Shown here: piece after piece, positions 34,456-41,850 of the stretch
Layout of the letters: every line of letters starts with the position of its first letter
How positions within the stretch are numbered: the first letter of the stretch is position 1
NCBI GenBank assembly: GCA_963778025.1
Contig: CAVZTA010000003.1
Span: 186,001-250,000, forward strand
Length of the DNA stretch: 64,000 nucleotides
From: CAVZTA01 sp963778025
GTDB lineage: Bacteria > Chloroflexota > Limnocylindria > Limnocylindrales > CSP1-4
Reading direction: 5' to 3'
Translations under genes and position numbers: made by a program
The notes under the pieces: generated by a model
What the model saw: only the letters and a program-made list of their open reading frames with translations
What the model was told of the DNA's origin: nothing
Database searches by the model: none

Positions 34456-35706
34456 GTGCTGCCCCCGAACCTGCCGGACGACGAGAAGGTCGCCGCGATC
34501 CGGGAGCTCCTGCCGGCCACGGCCGCGGGCATCTATCTCAACACCGGGAGCGCCGGCCCCCTGCCCGCCGAGACGGCTGCGGCGATGCGCGAGCAGCAGG
34601 AGCTGGAGCTTTCGGCCGGCCGGGGCCATCCCGATTCGTTCGAGGATGCGAAGGAGCGCATGGCCGAGGCACGCGGCTCCCTCGCGGCGCTCCTCGCGAC
34701 GGACCTCGACGCGGTCGCGCTGACCCACTCGACGAGCGACGGCATGAACGCCGCCGTCGCGTCGCTCCCGTGGGCCGCCGGCGACCGCGTCGTGACGACC
34801 CGCCACGAGCATCCGGGTGGCCTTGGCCCGCTCATCGCGCTCCGTGACCGCCTGGGGGTGGTCATCGACTTCCTGGACGTGGCGAACGGCGAGGACGACG
34901 ACCGGACGATGGCGTCGCTGGCTACGGCGCTGGAGCGCCGGCCGCGGGCGGTGGTGCTGTCGCACGTGCTCTGGACGACCGGAGCCGTCCTGCCCATCGC
35001 GCGGATCGGCGCCGCGGCGCGGGATGCGGGAGCCGTCACCATCGTCGACGCGGCGCAGTCGGTGGGCGCGATGTCGGTCCATCCCGATGAGCTCGGGATC
35101 GACGCGATGGCCATGTCCGCTCAGAAGTGGCTGCTGGGACCCGAGGGCATGGGCGGGTTGTGGGCGAGCGCCGCCGCGCAGGAGCGCGTGCCGGCCGCAG
35201 GTGGCTGGTTCGGCTTCGAGCGGTTCTCGATGGACGGCGACGCGGTCTGGCAGCCGAGCGCCCGGCGGTTCGAATCGACGAACTACCACCGACCGTCGGT
35301 GACCGGCTTCGGTCGGAGCCTCGGCTGGCTCGCGATGTCGGTCGGGCTGCCCTGGGCGTTCGAGCGGGCGGGACGCATGGCGCGGGCGGCTCACGAGCGG
35401 CTGTCCGCCGTGCCGGGCGTGCAGGTCGTGACGCCGAAGCACGCGATGGCCACGCTCGTCTCCTTCCGCATCGCGGGCTGGTCCGCGGAGGCGGCGTACG
35501 AGGAGCTGACCGCCCGCACCTTCGCGATCATCCGGACGGTGCCGGGCGTGGATGCGATCCGCATCTCGGTCGGCTTCTGGACGACCGACGAGGAGCTGGA
35601 CCGATTCGTCGCCGGGGTCGAGCTCGTGGCAGGACACACGCCGGAGACGCTCCCGCCGCGCCGCCGTCTGGCGGTGCTGGGTGCCGATGGCCGGCCGATC
35701 GACTGA
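34456..35706 (+). CDS. Class V aminotransferase (cysteine desulfurase/isopenicillin-N epimerase-like)
   Basis: 416 residues from GTG 34456; another GTG 24 nt upstream is in frame. PLP fold-type I motifs: YLNTGSAGPLP, THSTSDGMNAAV, TTRHEHPGGLGPL, VLSHVLWTTGAVLP, IVDAAQSVGA and the PLP Lys in MSAQKWLLGPEGMGG, with a C-terminal VDAIRISVGFWTTDEELD. Substrate may be an amino acid or cysteine-like compound. The neighbouring sulfurtransferase diverges from it, hinting at sulfur metabolism, but nothing proves it. The end overlaps the next gene. Confidence 0.87.
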   Translation: MLPPNLPDDEKVAAIRELLPATAAGIYLNTGSAGPLPAETAAAMREQQELELSAGRGHPDSFEDAKERMAEARGSLAALLATDLDAVALTHSTSDGMNAAVASLPWAAGDRVVTTRHEHPGGLGPLIALRDRLGVVIDFLDVANGEDDDRTMASLATALERRPRAVVLSHVLWTTGAVLPIARIGAAARDAGAVTIVDAAQSVGAMSVHPDELGIDAMAMSAQKWLLGPEGMGGLWASAAAQERVPAAGGWFGFERFSMDGDAVWQPSARRFESTNYHRPSVTGFGRSLGWLAMSVGLPWAFERAGRMARAAHERLSAVPGVQVVTPKHAMATLVSFRIAGWSAEAAYEELTARTFAIIRTVPGVDAIRISVGFWTTDEELDRFVAGVELVAGHTPETLPPRRRLAVLGADGRPID

Positions 35707-36103
35707 CCCCGCCGCAAGGCCCGTCCCGCGTCGTCGCGGGTGGCTCGAGATCCGCTGGCGTCAGTTCCGGAACGCGCCGCGCCCGGTGGTCCGGGCGGTC
35801 GGCAGCAGCCTCGCCGTGGCGGCCGTCCTGGGCGTCCTGATCCTCGGCTACGACCTCGCGCTCGATCGGGGCGTGGCGTTGCCAGGCGGTGACCTGCGGG
35901 TCCTGGCGATCACCCTGGATGTCGCGATCGTCCTGCTGGCCGGAACGCTCATCACGTGGCTCATCGTGCCGCTCCCGAGCGGATCGACGGGCCGGCGGAC
36001 GCGGACCCCGTGGTCGGCCGCGCTGGGCTTCTTCGCGGCGGTCCCGATCGCGTACCTCGTGCTCGTCGCCGCGCTCCAGATCGTGCGTCCGTTGTTCGGG
36101 TGA
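35687..36103 (+). CDS. Small membrane protein of unknown function
   Basis: 138 residues, overlapping the aminotransferase end by 20 nt. A basic Arg/Pro/Trp N-terminus (RRRGWLEIRWRQFRNAPRP) is followed by three hydrophobic helices (about residues 38-58, 73-93 and 112-132) with a short charged loop. No known family. The overlap suggests translational coupling. Confidence 0.65.
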   Translation: MAGRSTDPAARPVPRRRGWLEIRWRQFRNAPRPVVRAVGSSLAVAAVLGVLILGYDLALDRGVALPGGDLRVLAITLDVAIVLLAGTLITWLIVPLPSGSTGRRTRTPWSAALGFFAAVPIAYLVLVAALQIVRPLFG

Positions 36104-36287
36104 CGCCGGCGTGCGGGCCGTCCGTCGGCATGTCGTCGGCCGCTCGGCAGATGATGTGCCGGCGCAACGACTCCGCAAATTGGTGGGTAGCCCATCCGTA
36201 CCATTCCGCGCTAGAGTGCCGCCGATATCATCGCGGACGGGTCGCTTCATCGGCCCGGCTGCACCTGCGACCCTGAGGAATGCGTCC

Positions 36288-36599
36288 GTGGCCATCGAGG
36301 AGCAGAAGCACGTCGCGCTCCCCAAGCTGGTCGGCCAGCCGGCCTATGCGCGACCCACGCGACCGGTGTCGGAGGCGCCCCGGCCGTTCGATCCCGACGA
36401 TCTTCCGCTGACCGTCGCGCTCAGTGACGAGGAGCGCGACTGGGTGGAGTCCCTGCCCGCACGCGCGTACGCGCCCGGTGGCGGCATCAAGATCGGCGAC
36501 GAGGCCGCGTCCCGCACATCCGCGGGGCCGATGCATCTCTCGGGTCGCCCGTTCCGCCTCAAGGGGCTCGCCGGCAAGCTTCGCGGCGCGCCGCGCTGA
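36288..36599 (+). CDS. Small soluble protein of unknown function
   Basis: 103 residues from GTG 36288, preceded by GAGGA. Not recognised. Pro/Arg-rich, with a central segment LTVALSDEERDWVESLPARAYAPGGGIKIGDEAASRTS and a basic end LKGLAGKLRGAPR. No membrane helix. The 184-nt stretch before it has no gene; I see no clear promoter. A tRNA gene follows 64 nt downstream. Confidence 0.5.
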   Translation: MAIEEQKHVALPKLVGQPAYARPTRPVSEAPRPFDPDDLPLTVALSDEERDWVESLPARAYAPGGGIKIGDEAASRTSAGPMHLSGRPFRLKGLAGKLRGAPR

Positions 36600-36663
36600 C
36601 CCGCCCGCCCGCCGGCCTGACGGGCGGCCCGAGCGCCAGCGCCGTATCCTGCTCCCGCGCCGT

Positions 36664-36739
36664 GGGGGAGTAGCTCAGCGGTGAGAGCAGCCGTCTTATA
36701 CACGGCCGGTCCCTGGTTCGAATCCAGGCTCCCCTACCA
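36664..36739 (+). tRNA. tRNA with anticodon TAT (tRNA-Ile, reading AUA)
   Basis: Full cloverleaf of 76 nt with encoded CCA. Acceptor GGGGGAG pairs with CTCCCCT (G-U at 1-72), D-stem GCTC/GAGC, anticodon stem GCCGT/ACGGC around the loop CTTATAC (anticodon TAT, 36697-36699), 5-nt variable loop, T-arm CCTGG-TTCGAAT-CCAGG, discriminator A. A TAT anticodon is unusual: most bacteria read AUA with a lysidine-modified CAU tRNA. Confidence 0.9.
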
Positions 36740-36844
36740 CCCCAGCCTGGTGTCCCGGCCAGCACCGCCACCTGCAACCCTCTTCTGACGTCGCACCGCG
36801 ACGCGCACACGCGGTCGTGGCGCGGTGGCGCGCACCGTGCCGGC

Positions 36845-37168
36845 ATGAGCGACGATCTTCGCGCCCGAGAACCCGGCCCCGACGATGGCGTACCCCAGGC
36901 CGGCGACGGCCTCCGTGGTGATCTCGCCGGGAGCGGCGAGGGCAGCGTGAGCAGTGGCGGCATCGTGTCCCCCGCGCCGAGCGGCGGTCAGGGCGATCGC
37001 GGCCAGGACGGCACCGAGACGCAGACGGGGCCCGGCCCGCAGACCGACTGGCTCCGTGGCGCGCCCGGTGATCCCGAGCACGCGCCCGAGTCCGACGCCC
37101 CACCCGCATCCGACTCCGACGCCGAAGCCGCGCCTGAGGCCGAGTCGGGATCGGAGCCTGGAGCATGA
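36845..37168 (+). CDS. Small, extremely acidic, disordered protein upstream of udgX
   Basis: 107 residues of low complexity: about 22 Asp/Glu against 5 Arg and no Lys, otherwise Gly, Pro, Ser, Ala. No fold or motif is recognised; DPEHAPESDAPPASDSDAEA is typical. Its stop overlaps the ATG of the next small gene (ATGA), which is in turn coupled to udgX. Whether it is expressed cannot be seen, but the double coupling is the main support. Confidence 0.5.
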   Translation: MSDDLRAREPGPDDGVPQAGDGLRGDLAGSGEGSVSSGGIVSPAPSGGQGDRGQDGTETQTGPGPQTDWLRGAPGDPEHAPESDAPPASDSDAEAAPEAESGSEPGA

Positions 37169-37404
37169 CCGGCCCGCGCGATCGGCAGCGCGACGACCCG
37201 CCGAACCTGGACCCGCTGGCGGGCCCGGACGCGCCGGATGTCGAGATCCACGGCGCCGGCGACCCGCCGGCGGACCCGATGGCGGATGCGACGCGCCGGC
37301 TCGTGGTCGACGACCAGGAGGCCCGCCACGGCAGCGAGCCGGAACCGGTCGATCCGACGCCGGGCCACGGGCTGCGACCGCCCGACGACCCGACGCTCCG
37401 ATGA
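37165..37404 (+). CDS. Second small acidic protein, coupled to udgX
   Basis: 79 residues, about 18 acidic against 8 Arg; Pro- and Asp-rich with one short possible helix (PMADATRRLVVDDQEARHG). Start overlaps the upstream stop and its own stop overlaps the udgX ATG. No family recognised. An anti-UDG or DNA-mimic role is imaginable but unsupported beyond charge and position. Confidence 0.5.
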   Translation: MTGPRDRQRDDPPNLDPLAGPDAPDVEIHGAGDPPADPMADATRRLVVDDQEARHGSEPEPVDPTPGHGLRPPDDPTLR

Positions 37405-38306
37405 CGCCACCAGCGAACGGCCGGGCCGGCGACCCGGGCGCTGCCGCCGTCCTGCGCGTTCCCGACCGTCCAGCCGCGCCGCCCGGGCATCCCGCCGCCG
37501 AGTGGTCGGCCGACGACGACCTGGCCCGGGTCGCCGACGCCGTCGACGCCTGTCGCGCGTGCGACCTCTGGGCGCGCGCCACGCAAGGCGTGTTCGGTGA
37601 GGGCCGCCGCGGCGCCACGATCGTGCTGGTCGGCGAGCAGCCGGGCGACCGCGAGGACCTCGTCGGGCGACCCTTCGTCGGGCCGGCTGGCGCCATGCTC
37701 GACAAGGCGCTCGAGGAGGCCGGTGTCGACCGGGCGCAGGTGTACGTGACGAATGCCGTGAAGCATTTCAAGTGGAAGCCCTCGGGGAAGCGACGCCTCC
37801 ACGAGAAGCCGAACGCTCGGGAGGTGAAGGCCTGCCGGCCGTGGCTGGAGCTGGAGCTGGAGGCGATCGAGCCGCGGGTCGTGATGCCGCTCGGGGCGAC
37901 CGCTGCAGCGGCGCTCCTGGGGCCGTCGTTCCGGATCACGCAGCAGCGCGGGCAGGTCATCCGGGCCGACTCGGGTCGCGACTACGTCGCGAGCTTCCAC
38001 CCGTCGGCGATCCTGCGGGCGCCCGACGCCGCGGCGCGCGACACGATGTACACGGCGCTCGTCGACGACCTCCGGACCGCCGCGCGGCTTGCCGCGGATA
38101 CCCCGCGATCGGCGGGCACGGCGCGACGCCGCAGCGAGACCACGCCGGTCCGGACACCGGCCGACACGACCGACGATGCCGCCGCCGTCAGCGACCGATC
38201 GGCGCGACGCTCCGGATCAGCTCCACGACCTCTTCGCGCCGGTCCTCGGTCAGGCCCCGCTGTGGCGGCAGGGCCGCGAGCCACCCCGGGACGTCGTCGG
38301 GCGTGA
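37401..38306 (+). CDS. udgX: UdgX-type uracil-DNA-binding protein / family 4-like uracil-DNA glycosylase
   Basis: 301 residues. Fe-S Cys positions (ACRACDLW), motif A GEQPGDREDLVGRPFVGPAG, TNAVKHFKW, the diagnostic KRRLH loop (His134, equivalent to the His that forms a covalent bond with uracil-site DNA in Mycobacterium UdgX), and the end motif SFHPSAILRAPD. About 80 residues beyond the usual end are Arg/Thr/Ala-rich and overlap the convergent gene by 119 nt, so the true end may be shorter. UdgX traps uracil-containing DNA irreversibly. Confidence 0.9.
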   Translation: MTPPANGRAGDPGAAAVLRVPDRPAAPPGHPAAEWSADDDLARVADAVDACRACDLWARATQGVFGEGRRGATIVLVGEQPGDREDLVGRPFVGPAGAMLDKALEEAGVDRAQVYVTNAVKHFKWKPSGKRRLHEKPNAREVKACRPWLELELEAIEPRVVMPLGATAAAALLGPSFRITQQRGQVIRADSGRDYVASFHPSAILRAPDAAARDTMYTALVDDLRTAARLAADTPRSAGTARRRSETTPVRTPADTTDDAAAVSDRSARRSGSAPRPLRAGPRSGPAVAAGPRATPGRRRA

Positions 38307-38946
38307 TGACCGCGCAGGCGGGCGAGCGTGTCGCCCGGGCGTCGGTCGTGACCACCGCCGCATAGACCTTCACCACGAAGTCCTGGTCCTCACCGCCCAG
38401 CCAGCGCCGCACGCGCTCGGCGTCGCGGCTCGTCCGTTCGACCGGGGACTCGATGGGCTCCCACCCGCGGCGTCCCCGGATCTCCCAGCGACCGCCATTC
38501 ACGCGCGCCGCCTCCCGGGGCGGCGTGTCGCCCAGCACGGCCAGGCCGAACGGCCCCAGCACGAGCTCGTGGATGTAGCGACCGTCGGGCAGTCGGAGGG
38601 ACGTCGCGACCTGATGACGGTCGTCGAGCCGGCCCGCCAGTCGTGGCGTCGCGGCGCTCGGCCGGAGCGCGGTGAGCAGCTCCAGCGCGCCGATCGCCCG
38701 GGCGACGCCGAGGATGACGAACCCCGCCGGTACGACGATCGCGAACGCCCACGCGCCGACCGCGGTCGCGATCTGCAGGGGGTTCGGTCGGAAGCCGGGC
38801 ATGAGCTGGGTGATGATCGGGGTGGCCACCATGGCCCAGCCGAGCAGGCCACCGACCCCGATGAGCATCACCGCCACGAACCCGCCGCGGACGAGCGCGA
38901 GGCGGTCGGCGGCGGTCAGGTGCGGGGGCGAGGCGATGATCCGCAT
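38188..38946 (-). CDS. Two-helix membrane protein with NERD-like C-terminal domain
   Basis: 252 residues from ATG 38946. Two hydrophobic helices near the N-terminus (GGFVAVMLIGVGGLLGWAMV and AVGAWAFAIVVPAGFVILGVA), then a soluble domain. DGRYIHELVLGPFGLAVLGD followed by WEIRGRRGWEPIESPVER recalls the 'hDhVvvgp.GvfvidtK' layout of nuclease-related (NERD) proteins, but the catalytic Lys is not present at the expected place. Ends with KVYAAVVTTDARATRSPACAVI. Function unknown. Confidence 0.6.
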   Translation of the reverse strand: MRIIASPPHLTAADRLALVRGGFVAVMLIGVGGLLGWAMVATPIITQLMPGFRPNPLQIATAVGAWAFAIVVPAGFVILGVARAIGALELLTALRPSAATPRLAGRLDDRHQVATSLRLPDGRYIHELVLGPFGLAVLGDTPPREAARVNGGRWEIRGRRGWEPIESPVERTSRDAERVRRWLGGEDQDFVVKVYAAVVTTDARATRSPACAVITPDDVPGWLAALPPQRGLTEDRREEVVELIRSVAPIGR

Positions 38947-39163
38947 CGCACCTATCCTCACGGGCGAGCGCGCGAGGGTCGATGACCCACTCCTCCCATG
39001 TCGGCCTCGCCGACCGGCGGATAGGCGCGACGCCCGCCGTGTGCCCGCCCGCACCGGACGCGGTCCCGGCGCGCGGATGACCCCCGTACCATAGCGCTCC
39101 CCTCGGCCGCCTCCGCATCCTCGCCGGGCTGGACTCCCCTCGACAGCGGAGGCAATTCGACCC

Positions 39164-40776
39164 GTGCGTCCCGGACGGCGTGGCGGACCCGCGTACGTGC
39201 GCGTGCTCGGTTCGACCATGCTCGCGGTCGCGATGGGCCTTGCGCTGTCCGTCGTGCCCGCATCGGCCAACCCGGGGTCGACGAACCTCCGCGATCCCAG
39301 CGTCAGCCCGCGCGACGCCTCGCCGACCACCACGATCCGGTTCGAGGTCACCTATCGGAACCGCGAGGGCTCGGAAGCCGACTGGGTGCGGGTGTACATC
39401 GACGGCGACCCACACGACATGTCGCCGGTCGACGGCTCCTGGAAGGACGGGATGCTGCACCGGTACACGGCCAAGCTGGCCCCGGGCACGCACCAGATCG
39501 CGTTCAAGGCCATGGGCCGCGACCGCTTCGACGACGCCGTCGACGGCGGCGAGGTCCACATCTCCGCGCCGACCCCGCCGCCCACCCCCGAACCCACGCC
39601 CAAGCCGACCCCGAAACCGACGCCGAGGCCGACGCCCGATCCGACGCCCGATCCGACGCCGCGCCCGACACCGGACCCGACACCGCGGCCCACGCCTGCC
39701 CCGACCCCCACGGCGCAGCCCCATCCGACCGCGACGCCCGCGCCCACGGCCACGCCCGGGGTCGACCCGCGTGGGATCGGGACCCCCGACCCCACGCCGA
39801 GCGCGGATCCGACGTCGACGTCGACCCCGTCGGGCGAGCCGCGCACGACGGACGACCCGAGCGCTTCGGTGGATCCTGTCGCGGGCCCCGGCGACATCCG
39901 AGCCGTCATCCGACCCGACGAGCTCCGCCTCGCCGTCGGCCTCCCCGGAGGCCACCGACACCGCGACCGCGATCGGCGGCACGGGCTCGAACGGCACCGG
40001 CAACGGCGGCAGCGGCAGCGGGTCCGGTCGGCTCCGGCGGGTCAGGCTCGGACCCGAATGCGCCTGCGCCCGGCGATCCCGCCGCGGGTGCTCCGCTGGG
40101 CAGCCTGGCCTGGTGGACGAACGACCGGCTGATCCGGCAGCTGCCGGCGGTCGTCGGGTCGACCGGTGCGGTGACCCTCACGATGGCCTTCCTGATGTTC
40201 GGCAAGCGCCGCCGCGACGAGGAGCAGCCCGCTCCGGATGGCGTGCTCTCGGCCGCCGCCGGGACGGGATCCGCGGTCGCGACCGCGACGCTCGTCCCCA
40301 TGGGCTACGGCGTGGGCCTGCCGGTCGACGTCGACGGGCACATGCCGCGCTGGCGTCGCCCCTCACTGCTCGAGGCGCGCAAGGCCGACCCGCTCCGCTC
40401 GGCCTCCACGAGCATGCGCCTGACCTTCGAGCGGGCCGACTCGAGCTCCCTCGAAGGCCGCGAGCGCCGTCGCATCCGCTACCGCCTCGTCTCGCTGCTC
40501 GACGCGCCGGATGAGCTCCGTGGCAACGAGATCGGCTCCCTCGACGAGGGCGACGAGGTCCTTCTCGTCGAGCGCAAGGGCGTCTACTGGCGGGTGCTGT
40601 GCCCCGACGGCCGCGAAGGCTGGCTGCACAAGATGACGCTCGGCGACGTGGTCATCGACGGCCCCTCGGACGACGGCCCGTCGACGTGGACGAGCGCCGA
40701 CGGTGGCCGGAACGAGGACATCGACGACGACGTGCTCCAGGCGTTCCTGGACGCGCGCCGGCGGGGCGACGTCTAG
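39164..40776 (+). CDS. Secreted/membrane protein with Pro-Thr stalk, one transmembrane helix and SH3-like domain, frame-disrupted
   Basis: GTG 39164 follows GGAGG. Signal peptide (STMLAVAMGLALSVVPASA), a beta-rich extracellular domain (TIRFEVTYRNREGSEADWVRVYIDG), then a Pro/Thr repeat stalk. After single-base breaks near 39870 and 40025 the protein resumes with Gly/Ser-rich sequence, LAWWTNDRLIRQLP, a transmembrane helix (VVGSTGAVTLTMAFLMFG) followed by KRRRDE, and an SH3-like domain (DEVLLVERKGVYWRVLCPDGREGWLH). The basic stop-transfer places the SH3-like part inside the cell. Role perhaps envelope sensing; unproven. Confidence 0.65.
39574..39760 (+). repeat. Pro-Thr-x-Pro tandem codon repeat
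   Basis: Degenerate 12-nt units encode PTPKPTPRPTPDP-type sequence about fifteen times, forming an extended stalk. Repeats with little purifying constraint on length are prone to expansion and to assembly error. Confidence 0.85.
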
Positions 40777-41712
40777 CGGCTCCCCGCTCTCGTGCCGCGA
40801 CGCGGGGGCTCGTGGCGCAGCACCACCAGGTGCTGGTGCGCGATGTTCGGGACGAAGACCCGCGGATAGCCGTACGGCCGCAGGCGCGTCCCGGCCTGGT
40901 ACCACACGACATCGCCCTTGGGCACCCAGCCGACGCCCGATGCGCGTGCCGCCAGGTCCGCCGCCGGTGAACACGTAGCGGCCGTCCTGGTAGGCGTCGC
41001 GGACGATGAGGACCGCATAGCGGCCGACCTTCGTGACCCGCCGGAGCTCGGCGAGGACCTCGGTCATCGCGTCGAGGAACGCGGCGTAGTCGGGCAGGTT
41101 CGCGAGATCGCGTGCGTCGTCGCTGACCATCGCGTAGTCCGTGCGGCGGTTCGCGTGCGCCTCGGCGAGGCGGCCGCCGGCCATCGTCATCGGCAGCTGG
41201 ACGTTGTACGGCGGATCGGTCGCCACGAAGTCCACGGACGCGTCCGGGAGGGCGCGCAGGAGCTCGCGCGCGTCGCCGATGCGAAGCTCGGCACCGCCCG
41301 GGTCGAACGTCCGACGACCGCCCGGATCGGTGGGGCCCAGGTCGACGAGCTCGGGACCGCGGCCGTCCCGCTCGGCGCACAGCACGTCGACGACCTCGCG
41401 GTACACGGCGGCCCAGCGTGGATCCAGCTCGAGGCCGATCGCCCGTCGTGGGCCGCGGGCGATGGCCGCACCGAGCAGCGTCCCGCCGACACCCGCGAAC
41501 GGGTCCAGGACGAGCTCACCGGTCCGTGAGAAGAACTCGATCAGCTTCGCCATCAGGCGCGGTGGCTTGTTCGCCCCGTGCGCCTTGCGACGGTCGTGGC
41601 CCAGCTCGGAGGGATAGGCGGTCGTCCAGACCGACTTGGTGAAGTACAGCCACTCCTCGCCCGAGAGCTCGTTGAGCTCGTTGGCGGGGTGCGGCGGCCG
41701 GCGGGTCGACAC
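40773..41712 (-). CDS. Site-specific DNA methyltransferase (N6-adenine/N4-cytosine type), single frame break
   Basis: Likely GTG 41712. SAM-binding motif I DPFAGVGGTLLGAAIA and catalytic motif IV ATDPPYNVQLPM, preceded by GEEWLYFTKSVWTTAYP and KLIEFFSRTGELVLDPF (motif X). After one extra base at about 40962 the end reads LAARASGVGWVPKGDVVWYQAG and QHLVVLRHEPPRRG, stopping at TAG 40773, three bases into the convergent gene's stop. No restriction endonuclease is adjacent, so it looks like an orphan epigenetic methyltransferase. Recognition site cannot be read. Confidence 0.85.
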
Positions 41713-41850
41713 CTCCCGAGGGTACCGGTCAGGGACGGCCCGACCGCGGTCAGTCGGACGTCGGCGCCGGCGTGGATGAGCGCCGTATCCGGTGAAGCCG
41801 AGCACCGTGGTGCGCCCACGCACGGTTCGGCGCGTTGCAACGGCGTTACG

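Noticed and set aside
36690..36706. Reading the tRNA anticodon as TAC (Val)
   Set aside because: The 5-bp anticodon stem GCCGT/ACGGC fixes the loop as CTTATAC, which places TAT at positions 34-36.
39574..39760. Short tandem repeats as a CRISPR-like array
   Set aside because: Units are in-frame Pro/Thr codons without spacers; this is a protein stalk.
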